A stretch of DNA of 21,031 bases from Chara braunii (Eukaryota > Streptophyta > Charophyceae > Charales > Characeae): contig BFEA01000577.1 of the NCBI GenBank assembly GCA_003427395.1, positions 48,241 through 69,271 on the forward strand. Reading direction: 5' to 3'. A program made the position numbers and the translations under genes. This document shows positions 1 to 9,247 of the stretch, piece by piece. The notes beneath the pieces were generated by a model. That model was not told the DNA's origin and ran no database searches. It was given only the letters and a program-made list of their open reading frames with translations. Numbering within the stretch: the stretch's first letter is position 1; each line of letters opens with the position of its first letter.

Positions 1-76
<76 letters not shown>

Positions 77-94
77 CGATATATATATATATAT
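1..94. repeat. (AT)n microsatellite with one GACG interruption
   Basis: An almost pure AT dinucleotide tract runs from the first base, with a single GACG interruption at 75-78. It is followed by a short A/G-rich stretch (95-112). Such tracts slip during replication and assembly, so the length is unreliable. Confidence 0.97.
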
Positions 95-112
95 AAATAA
101 AGAAAGAAAGAG

Positions 113-168
113 GGTCGACCTTCCTGATGAGTCGGTCGAACTCCGAGGAAAGAGTTTGTTACAACTCC
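113..168 (+). ncRNA. partial hammerhead-ribozyme-like core (degenerate)
   Basis: The conserved CTGATGA box lies at 124-130. It is followed by a possible stem II (TCGG 132-135 with CCGA 143-146, loop 136-142), then GAAA (148-151), then a hairpin where stem III belongs (GAGTT 152-156 with AACTC 163-167). This is the order of a hammerhead self-cleaving RNA. Two positions next to the core are wrong: G131 faces G147 where a G-C pair is usual, and C168 sits where a U should pair with A151. I find no sequence after 168 that pairs with the arm before 124, so stem I is missing. If genuine, it is a decayed copy. In plants and other eukaryotes such motifs are carried by retroelements, including Penelope-like ones and retrozymes. 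Chance resemblance remains possible. Confidence 0.3.
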
Positions 169-782
169 TAATTTGTTGTCATTTTTTTTGTCTATACCTA
201 CTGTTTATTGGACGTGAAAACAAATAGAGCATATTTTTTTTTTCTTTGTAACTTAGTTTAGCATAAGAATTGTGCAGCGAAGAAAAAGAAGAATTGCACA
301 ACGATTTATATTACCTTCATTGCTATAACAAAAATTCCACTAACAGGGATTAAGTGAAATTTGTCGTATATAATAGACGATCCTAGGCCGATATCGCTCA
401 ATATGTCCTTGTGAGGTTTATGTTATAACTCATAACGGTATCTTCATCTTTCGGGGGCAAAAGGATCCATTTGAAAAACACAAAAGATAATATTGAGTGT
501 GTGGGTCAGAAGGTCACCATTAAACTACTGACATCCAATAAGTGGGGTCTTTTAAGCAAAATGATCATTGATCAAAGGTTTCCTTGCATCCTGGTTTTGG
601 CACTCTGTAGTACCTTTGTGTATAGGTCATCATCACACGACCGTCATAACAAATTGGGACGAAATGGAAATATATGACGTCTTCAAAACCCCAAGAAGAA
701 GATTTCATTCATTTTTTGATTTATTGCCAATGCTGCCATACAACATCACGATGATATTTATGTGCAATTCATGCCTGATGTG
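169..782. other. no gene recognised; AT-rich intergenic sequence
   Basis: AT-rich sequence with T homopolymers near 182-189 and 233-243. Short frames at 471-677 and 568-900 on the plus strand show no recognisable motif and overlap each other in different frames. Confidence 0.5.
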
Positions 783-1511
783 CTACAATGTTGAACGATC
801 ACAGTCGAGACTTTGGTTTGGCCGAGTGGCGATCAAGGTGTGTTCTTGGAACAACTCGATGTCAAACGTCGGGGATTGTGTGTGGAAAAATTTTGTATGA
901 GACGGGGTAAACCAATTCCAGACTGTTACGAAACCTTGTTCTATGGTTGTTATTGGACCATAGGGTGTATCTGAAGTAGGCGCATGTTTGGTAATGGAAT
1001 CCAGGGAAAACCACACACTGCAGTAGCCAACAACACTTGCACAAGGCCGACCAATGGAAGCATGTATGAGTACTCGATCACTAGTGAAAGGAGTGGTCTG
1101 TGTGAATGTTATGGCCTTGTTGGGGAAGAGGGAGACCTCCGACACACAATGTCATACATCGAACAACATTCGGGTCCAACAAACATCACGGTTGTTGTGA
1201 TGCATCTCGATGCCCCCTGTATGTTGTCGGTTTGGGGAGGAATGATACTTCAAGTTGTTGATGGTCATGATGGGCAGGGCAGGGGTTGTTCTCCATATAA
1301 CTTAGCAGTAGAACAATTTTTCACAGCAGCTTTTCAGGTTTTCTGTTGGAATAGGTGGCGTTCCTCCGACCACCAGCGTGCAATATATGAACTTGTTGGC
1401 TTCGTAGTTCCTTACCACGATTGCTATTTTTAAAATTTTCCTAACAAGTGAACCAAGGGCTAAGGGTGCATAGGCGAACATTGCGAGAGTGATGAGGTTA
1501 TGGTACTTCAC
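783..1511 (-). pseudogene. unrecognised decayed reading frame, about 240 codons
   Basis: One minus-strand frame runs from an ATG at 1511 to a TAG at 783-785 with only two internal stops, a TAA at 1302 and a TGA near 1154. About eleven stops would be expected by chance over this length, so the frame was probably coding. It can be extended upstream of the ATG by about 15 codons before a stop. The first third is hydrophobic (residues 5-25) and the last third is rich in T, F and P. I recognise no family. A plus-strand frame (984-1433) lies antisense to it and is also open for 149 codons, so the strand assignment is not certain. The degenerate repeat block at 1547-1850 lies directly upstream of this frame and could be part of the same element. 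Confidence 0.35.
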
Positions 1512-1546
1512 TTGATCTCCCTCGGAATAAATAAAAGGTAGTTCGA

Positions 1547-1850
1547 GTTATTAAACTTATAAACAAAGTTTAAACTTTCTTTTCAGAAACAATAAAGAAA
1601 CATAAGGAGACGGGGTCATTTAACTTAAAAGCAAAGTTCATCCCCACTCGAAAAACCCTAAAATAAGCCAAGGCGACCAAACCATTAAACTTAAAAACAA
1701 AGCCTGGTCCCTGAAAATGTAATCACAGGCAACCCTCACACATCAAAGCAATTAAACCATCCAACTTAGGAACAAAGTCCGGTCCCCCAAGCAGTCAAAA
1801 TAAAACATAGCACTGGGTCATTCATCCTAGAAACAAAACCCAGTCTTTGG
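1547..1850. repeat. five degenerate copies of a ~30-bp motif, period 60-76 bp
   Basis: Copies lie at about 1547-1572, 1616-1644, 1682-1711, 1758-1787 and 1818-1850. The shared core is close to TTAAACTTAAAAACAAAG, followed in the later copies by a pyrimidine-rich CC(T)GGTCCC-like end. The sequence between copies is not obviously conserved. This may be a decayed tandem array, or repeated binding sites in an element's untranslated region. Confidence 0.6.
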
Positions 1851-2766
1851 TTGACCCAGTCAATCGCAAGCAGAAGCTTCTTTCCCTCGCCTTCCCCCAA
1901 ATCAAAACCCTTTCTCAATATAAATTCAGACAAACAAAAAAATGAAACTGCGATTGTGTATGCATTCTTTTAATTAACTCTGATTTAAGTCGAGAAAGTC
2001 AAACGTAAGATTGATAGGGATGCAGGTAATGCCCTCAGTTAAACTATAGAAAGATGTATAGGTGAGGGTTTTAATTGCGTTTATAGAAGGAGATGATGAT
2101 TACCACTCAGTCTTTGCCTCCAGAACCTTGCATAGCTTCAGGCAGAACTCCCGCAATCGATGTGGCAACCTCTCACAGAGGCCTCGACACGGATTACGTG
2201 TTGCAATCCCGCCTGCCGCCTTCCTCTCTGAACCGAAAAACTAGACTGAGAATGAGAAGGGCAGAAGGAGAAGGATCGAGTCACTCAAATACAAGGAGAG
2301 GTGCACTCATACTCACGTGAGAGGGCCTTAAAATATTGACGCGCCTGAGGGCCCGCAATGACGACAAAAAATCACAACATGATTGTCAACTCGCGGCCAC
2401 ACACGAAACAGAGGCACTGTTACGAACCTCCACTTCGCATTGGTGACCCCCTTTCCAACCTGTCCACTCCCTCAACGTGTGACGTAATTCCCCTCTGACC
2501 AAAACGCTGCTAAACTCCCGTGCTTTATCTGAGATGCAAATTGGAATGCTACGAACTCAGCACAAGAATGTGTTACGCACAGTCGTGCATACTACCGTGC
2601 ATAACTAGTAAAGCTCAGTAGTGTTGAACAGGTCACCGAGTCGCCGCAAAGTCTGACCCTCTTCGTTTATAGGTAAACTTCTCCTCCGGAGATCGTTTCC
2701 AACGATAGGGTTCGAGCAATTCACACAGTCCAACACGGTTTGCCGCACTTATTCACTTTATCCACC
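1851..2766. other. no gene recognised
   Basis: Mixed-composition sequence. A frame at 2093-2320 (75 codons, plus strand) begins soon after a purine-rich stretch and has a plausible amino-acid mix, but no motif that I recognise. It could be an exon remnant of whatever lies at 2767-3438. I see no RNA gene or clear repeat here. Confidence 0.4.
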
Positions 2767-3438
2767 ATGAACAGCACCCGCCCGATTCTTGCTGCTAAAT
2801 TACGAAACTACCGTGATGCCGGCGTCCGTGTGCAAGTAAGTCCTGCTTCACTTCTCTCCCTCGCTCTGCTTTTAATGGTAAGTTTTCCCTTGAGATTCAG
2901 ATGGGTCTTTGTCCTCTACACACAGTCCCTTATCCTCTGAGTTGCCACTTCGACGTTTAGGGAGAGTCTCACGTTCACATCTGTTGGCTGCCCGCAGTTT
3001 GGCACAACCCGATTTTTAGCTCATCTCGCATCGCCGACTTGGTCTTCATGGTAAACTATTTTATATCTATGCTCAGTTTGAAGTCAAATCACGACTCCTT
3101 CGTAAACTTCTAGATTCCTATGAGAAGGATAGTCGTTTAGAGCGAAACCGAGCATGTTGGGTACGAGTATTGAGGCAAGTAGCGCAGCCACCTATTCCGG
3201 ATACGATTTTCACAATGAACTTCAGCACGACAAGCCCCGCGATGATGAGTTGCATTACAGCTTCACTTTGGAGAGGGTGATCACTATCAGGTAAGTTCGT
3301 TTGCTCCTCATTTCTCTCTCCGTCGCTCTGCGTGTGCGCTCACACTCAGCCTATGCGCTCTCTTGTTCTGTTAAAAATCGTTGCCATCTGATAGCGAGCC
3401 TGACTGCTAGAATACGACTAAGTACACCGCCGCTCAAG
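2767..3438 (+). CDS. candidate three-exon gene fragment, unrecognised
   Basis: Three short open segments can be joined in phase. The first begins with an ATG at 2767 and ends at 2835, followed by GTAAGT. The second runs from about 3133 (after a TAG that could serve as an acceptor AG) to 3290, again followed by GTAAGT. The third is a 28-nt segment, 3411-3438, preceded by TGCTAG and followed by GTAAGT. Joining 3290 to 3411 completes a split arginine codon and keeps the frame open. The joined product would be about 85 residues. Its middle part is polar and acidic (YDFHNELQHD near 3190-3220) and has no family that I recognise. A fourth GTAAGT at 2878-2883 could be an alternative donor. The acceptor for the second segment lacks a good pyrimidine tract, so this model is weak. 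No downstream exon was found. Confidence 0.25.
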
Positions 3439-3444
3439 GTAAGT

Positions 3445-3913
3445 TTTAAGATCTGAACAGAGACAAGAAATAAAATAAAGCAAAAAAAAAAGGAAAAAAG
3501 AGATTGCACCTTCCCCTAGAACCCGGACAAGTACATCCCTGAATATGTTAGAGGCGGTTAAAAGAAGGACCAAAATTTGGCGAAGTTTTCACCGAAACTG
3601 CCATGTTTCCCTGAATTTTTACTTTGTCCTTTGTTTTTCTTTTTGCCTGATATGTATGTGCTCCGAGAATTCTAATGTTGTGCTTCGACTTTCCGAGACA
3701 ATTGGTAATACTATGTAACCCTTATTTCATTAATGACATCGATTTTAGGTTGAAATGACCAGATTATGGCAAAGAGTATAACAAACAATAATAACCCTTC
3801 GCTACTACTTCACATGCCTGGACTGAGGGTTCATTAAACGTAGGATAAATAAGACAATATTTTTTTATATCCTTATGCTTCGGCAGTGCGCTTCCGATTC
3901 AGCCCTTCGTGTT
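3445..3913. other. no gene recognised
   Basis: AT-rich, with an A run near 3482-3491. I see no reading frame with coding character on either strand. The minus-strand relic ending at 3914 does not obviously continue into it. Confidence 0.5.
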
Positions 3914-5088
3914 TCATTTGCCCTGGCTATTAAGATCCCGTTTTTCGTACTCGATTTCAACCAACTCAAGCAAACGATCCTCTCTGTTTGCACAGACTCT
4001 GTACCCATCACTCAGCAAGAAAGTGTCTTCCATGCCCTTCCCATACAATTGTGGGCATATAACCAAAATATTGACCGAGTTCCGATCTAGCGGAGCCAGT
4101 ACGAGTCCTCCCATCATGTCCCACAGTTCCAAGAATTTCTCAAGCCCATCCGTGTGGCACTAGCTGCAGCTTCGGATGAATATCCATCGGTATCCTCCTT
4201 CGAGAAGCTCAAGTCCTCGGTCGTTGGCCTCAAATTGTTACTCCAAGACTAAAAAGCTTTGGGCAACTCGACAGCTAATAGACTATCGTTCTTACTAACT
4301 TCACACCTCGGCACATTCTTGGCATTTAATGCAATGTACGGTACAAAGTTGGGTTCTCCAGTCCGGAGTGCTCGTGCCCATTCCTCTTGGGGTAGGGCAC
4401 CCCAGTGCACGGATAACTGGACACATACCGACATAAACTGTCGGTGGTTGTAGAGTATGCCGCCCACGTTTTGACACTTCTTCCATACAACCCGTGATCT
4501 TTGCTTTATCATTTCCTTCAGAGTACTATCGATCTGCATACCGCCAGTCTTCTTCCTCACAACTCTCATAAGCTCGCTTATCCTGATTCGTTCGTCATAC
4601 TGTACCTTCACTATAATTCTAGTTCTCACGTTCACTCCAAAACTTTTGTGGATTGCCCTTCATATCATGAGTCCCTCCTTCGTTCTGCTACGCTTGGTAG
4701 TAAACGTCTTTACTGCACTGTAGTATCTCACCAGCTCTACCAGGCTTCTTCCCCGAAGCGTTTTTTGCAGATAAGAATTCTTAAACATCTCGAACATATC
4801 GTCTCTTAGTGCTAACACTGCAAGCGATGCCTCGGTTACATGTCGAAGGACAATTGTACCGACATTGTCAAACTTTGCCTTGCCGTGTCGCAGTAGTCTC
4901 ATTCCTCGCCCATACTTCACCCAAGTCTCTCTAAACAGTCTCCTCATTGCCCCCCAATCGGCACTCCACGTTTTTCCACCGTAGTAGTTCACAAACTTCT
5001 GACCCGCAGTTGCCGTGCTACAGGTGAACATCATGTGGGGAAGATTTATGGGACTGTGATTGGTGGTAAATAATAATTTATGATCCAT
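3914..5088 (-). pseudogene. retroelement-like polyprotein relic upstream of a missing RT domain (tentative)
   Basis: A minus-strand frame opens at 5088 and runs through two stops, a TGA near 4660 and a TAG near 4249. It then shifts frame around 4130 and continues to a TGA at 3914. The total is about 390 codons. The 5088-4249 part is a single register and reads as a well-behaved basic protein (SADWGAMRRLFRETW, then VLRHVTEASLAVLALRDDM, then RVVRKKTGGMQIDSTLKEMI). The last segment contains VLAPLDRNSVNILVICPQLY and a spaced LLSDGYRV. A P-L-D-[KR]-N...V-x-C-P...Y arrangement recalls the stretch just before the palm of some retroelement reverse transcriptases, including the D-K-G-x-x-V-V segment of Penelope-like elements. 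This is recall-based, not searched. No RT catalytic motifs follow below 3914, so the copy is truncated. It could instead be a lineage-specific gene family unrelated to RT. Confidence 0.45.
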
Positions 5089-5525
5089 GTAAGCCTAAAG
5101 CAAAAAAAAAAACTGGAGTCATTTAGGTCAGGTATTGGGACATGGATTAGAACGATACACAAAGAGAGAGAAAATTGGCATGTGCACGAATAAGGATATT
5201 AGTAGTCTAAACTTGAATGATTAACTTGCTCACCCTTGACTTCTTTGGAGCTGGTCACGTTTGAGAATTTTGACTGCCTGTCAAAGGCGAGGGCGGTTTG
5301 AAGAACAATTCTTTCAACCAAAGTCACCCACTCATTGTGCTAATATTGACATTTAGAGGAATGGTTGTGGTTATTTCCATGGTCGAATTTGTGTCGCCAT
5401 TTTTTTTTTTTTTCGTCTTTTTGGAATGCCATAACCTTAGCATAGGGTTGAGATGCTGTGACCAAGGGCATATTCATACTACCACCTTTTGTTTTTTTTT
5501 CTTCTCGTGAAAGCAGCAAAAAGAA
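5089..5525. other. no gene recognised; homopolymer-rich
   Basis: Contains poly-A (5102-5111) and two T runs (around 5400-5413 and 5491-5498). The plus-strand frame at 5298-5510 owes much of its length to those T runs (F-rich) and is not credible as a gene. Confidence 0.5.
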
Positions 5526-5990
5526 AATGGAACATGAATCAGGATTGGTGAAATTGGAAGTGCAGTGAAATCCATCTTTGGCAAAAGCAGGCTTGGAGGT
5601 ACAAGTGGTGGATCAATTATTTTCCGCAACAGTTCATGGCCAAGGGTGATTTATTGCACAGGAAGGCACATGAGTCGAACCATGCTAATCATTTCCTATT
5701 AAAAAAATATATATATATATTTTTGTCCGTTTTGCCACTTCCGATTCGATAGGGATTTTGACATTCTGGCAAAATACTTGGTGGATCAATATTTAGAATG
5801 TTTCCAACTGGGATTATGTCTACATATATGGGGAACAAGTCGACAGAAAAAAAATGGAATATGGAACATGAATCCGGCTTGCCAAAATTGGGAGCGTAGC
5901 GAAGTCGAGGTTTCGCAAAAGCAGGGTACCAATGGTTTAAGAACATTGACAACTCATGGCAGATGGCGTTTTGCTTGTACAGGAAGGCTT
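5526..5990 (+). repeat. diverged duplication of a ~145-bp unit
   Basis: Unit A (about 5526-5670) and unit B (about 5862-5990) share ATGGAACATGAATC, then AAATTGG, then GCAAAAGCAGG, and later CATGGC...ACAGGAAGGC, in the same order and orientation about 335 bp apart. The rest is diverged. Unit A translates openly apart from one stop and is tryptophan- and lysine-rich; unit B is open in the same relative frame. No family recognised. The intervening 190 bp includes an AT run at 5706-5720. Confidence 0.6.
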
Positions 5991-6269
5991 TTTTTTTTCA
6001 ACATCCCTCACGAGTGGTAGTGTTGCTGGTACGAATAGGCACCACTATCACCCCAGGGGAAACTCCATCTATTGGTGGGGAGCTTCACCTGCTGGAAACT
6101 GGGTCCAACGTCCATTTAACATTAGGTAACCCAAATTTGTTGGAGGAGAATGAATCAGAGACTTGTAAGCATTGATTGCCCTGGAGTCCAAGGGATTGAC
6201 TACACAGGTTATAGGATATATTGTGACTTCAAGTTATTGAATTTTGCCTATACCATTCCAAGAGATTGA
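5991..6269. other. unassigned sequence at the truncated end of the Helitron relic
   Basis: A plus-strand frame (5963-6175) is open but unrecognised. On the minus strand, where the Helitron helicase P-loop would be expected, I see no GxxGxGKS-like motif, so the Helitron sequence appears to stop at about 6265-6270. Confidence 0.45.
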
Positions 6270-7599
6270 CTATATTATGTTAAAATTTCGGACATCTATG
6301 AGATAATTGAGAATTTTTTTATCTTTATTAGGCTTCATCACAAAAGAGTGAGGAAATGCCTTATTACATGTTTCAAGTGCATTTGCAATTAGATCAACAC
6401 GGGTTTGACGTAGCATTGCAGACCAATTAAAGTTCTCATCTACAACAGAATGTATTGACACGTGTTCGATTTTTGATGTTTTCAACCACACCCGCAATTC
6501 GACACTGATTGAGTTCGCACAACATTTTGGATTGATATGTTAATATTTACGTTGTTATGGTAAACGTTTGTTAGATTGTGTACGGTGGTTCCCATGAAAT
6601 TGTTTGTGAAATACAGGATTCCGTATTGTTTTCAGAGGGCGAGACGGGATGGAAGGGAAACTCGCAGGGTTATCTAATGATCCCGTTGAAAATTGTGTTT
6701 CTGACAAATCCAGGGCAGGAGTATCGGAGAACTAGACCATGGTTTCGTTTGACTTTGAATGTGCTAACATAAAATCTTCGTTTTTCGTGTTGTTGGCAGA
6801 ATCAAATTCGTCTGTTGGCAGTGGAGCAGGTGCGCTATAAGGCGTATGACGTCCCTGGGTCTTTTTTGCGAGAGATCGTGCAACGCAGAAATCCTGCATC
6901 TGAAGATAGATAATGCAAGGGAAGAATGACATCTGGTCATAGAAAATATGAAACTCTATACTCCAGTCATGACAAATTTCGAGAAGATCAGACAAATTTA
7001 TAGAAACTTTAAAAAACAAAAGTGAAAGTTGTGCGTGAAATTTTTGTGCAACTGATGTACTACATTGCGTGAAGTCACGAATACAAGAAGAGGCAGAAAG
7101 AACGAGAATATAAGGTGCCAGTGGAGTATGATGACGCAAACATTTTGTTTTTTACAGTGGGTGACCATTTAAAAATGTCCGATAACGAGATGCAATATGA
7201 ACAATGTCTGTTCGAGAATACCACATGAAGAATTCATAAATACATATAGTTGATAATAATAATAGGCCGTAGATGTAAACATCCAATGGATGTACCACTG
7301 TAAAGGAGTCTGATCCTTGTTCAAGATTCCATACGGTGTTAGCATTACCGACTAGTTGTTTGAGCATTTGTTTAAGAGGAATGAATTTGTAAACATAAAT
7401 TTTATATGAAAAATATTGTCGAAGAATATATCAAGCACAAAGTGGTCCTGCAATTTCTTGTTTGTTAGTTAACGTGAAAAATTGAGAGGATATATGGCGC
7501 ACGCTTTTCCATCGTGTGGAAAAATTATGTTATAGTTTATCATTTGTTCTCTCACTTGACGAGCATCAAAAGCAACCAAGCGTAATGCAATGTCATAGT
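6270..7599 (-). pseudogene. Helitron replicase linker preceding the missing helicase
   Basis: Open pieces 7367-7152, 7139-6732 and 6497-6270 run in order. They contain HPLDVYIYG, FMWYSR and FLNGHPL, then VARSLAKKTQGRH and SKSNETMV, then FPHSFVMKPNK and NYLIDVRNFNII. This is the segment that in complete elements links the Rep domain to the Pif1-like helicase. The frame ends at 6270, and no Walker A motif is seen between 6270 and 5500. The relic is therefore truncated just before the helicase, by a deletion or by insertion of the unassigned sequence at 5991-6269. Confidence 0.75.
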
Positions 7600-9247
7600 C
7601 AACTCGGTGTTAATATTCGGTTACATATCGATATGAATAATAAATCCGGTCTGTAACATCAGCTCCATCGAAAAACGGTAGAATATCTTGATTGCATTTG
7701 AATGTTGATAAAATAATGACATTATAATTATCAATGTATCCATGGTCAAAGGATCGTTGAAGCACAATTCATGAAGAGTCAAATGAAGTATGATCATTTT
7801 TTTTGCGAGGATAAAAATAACAACATATTTTGTGTGTGTCTATCATGCACGAGAATTTAAAACAGGATGTCGTATGCGACCAGTGGTGTGTCTGAACAAA
7901 GTAGAGTGAAAAACATAAAATGAAGCAAAAACTCTCAGTAACCATGTTTGAGCATGCGGGGTCAGGAGGCGTGGCAATGAGGTTCTGTACAAAAGGGTAA
8001 AAAAATAACGAATCGTTTTTGAACTTGGAATAAAAGTTAAACAAGCGATCATGAACAAACAGGTTTTTTGTAACATGTTGTGGAGCCATCTGCAAAATAG
8101 TACGTCGCATGAGATGTTGAGAGCTAAAGAACGATTTGCAATGGCAACATTGACTCAGTGCAGGTTCCTGAAGTTTTGTCAAATCACGATTTATGAAAAA
8201 CAGCGACAAATGTTTAGTGTTGGGAATCGAGAGGGGAACAAATATTGATGGTTGATGATCGCATGACGGACATTACAAAGTGAAAATGTCAAATGGAAAT
8301 GTTGTTGAAACTATGTTGTCAGCATAGTTTGAAACCAATTATGAGAAACCTGGTTTAAACTCTCGAAGATAATCAAAATTATATGTTGTAGGAGGAAAAT
8401 TTTTAAGCCATATAAGACAATGTAAGTGAAGTGTACCTCTTCCTTGGGTCTCTACCATTCCGAAAAAAACATTCACATGTTCGAAATGCCCACCCTCATG
8501 TGTAGAGCATCTTTTTCGAATATCAAAACCTAAGAGTGTTTCGAAAAACACAAGAACAAGTTGATTGAAAAACCGACAAAAGAAACATTGTCAGCCATTG
8601 ATGACGACTGAAGGAGATGTAGAGGAACATGAGGAATTTTATTAAACATGTTGAGGAATTGACCGACCTCAATGGGAATGCTGTGAGAGGCAAATGCAAA
8701 TAAAGCGTCTGTATAGTAAAAAATAGGTTAGGTTGCCCAAACCGGTCACATGCTGTGAATGCTTCTTATCGTCTTGACCGACGTTTGGCATTGCTTCTCC
8801 ACACATATGAAAAACTGCATTCAACATTACGTAATAATTGAGTTATGCCGATAGTTGTTGGCAGAGGTGGATGACCACACCTTCATCGACGATCATTTTC
8901 CAACCCTTATTTTAGTTGTTCGGTTATTACATTAAAAATACATAAATGAAATCATGGATGCGATTTACATGTGATGCTAGCCATCGTATATCGATGATCG
9001 AGAGAAAGGCGATCAAATGTTGTCAGGACATAATTTTGAATATTTTGCGAAACTACGGTGACTTAGTAAGCAATAGTGCGGAACACATGATTGCTTTGAC
9101 ACAGAGAGTCGTCGAGCAGGCTCGCCAGGGTATCTTTTACCGTAAGGAAAATGATGGGGAAACATTTAGGCATCAATTTCAATGTCGAAGATGTTACAAA
9201 ATTTGAGGACGAATGAACGAGGAATATCAATTCTAAGTCTAACTAAT
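7600..9247 (-). pseudogene. Helitron Rep catalytic region: HUH and two-tyrosine motifs
   Basis: The HUH motif GRGTLHLHCLIWL lies in the frame 8551-8339 (about 8441-8403), with His-Leu-His intact. Upstream, FGQPNLFFT (about 8740) matches the conserved segment before the nuclease. Downstream, the frame 8209-7769 holds HHWSHTTSCFKF and CCYFYPR, the conserved His/Cys stretch. Then VIILSTFKCNQDI (about 7710) and YYSYRYVTE (about 7643-7612) follow, corresponding to the Y-x-x-K-Y-x-x-K motif. Both tyrosines that nick and join DNA are kept, but the two lysines read R and E, and a TAA follows almost at once. At least four frameshifts interrupt the region. In a live element this nuclease would nick the element end and start rolling-circle-like transposition. 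Confidence 0.88.

Noticed and set aside
984-1433. Plus-strand 149-codon open frame
   Set aside because: It is antisense to the longer minus-strand frame 1511-783. I could not exclude it, but the minus frame stays open over a longer stretch.
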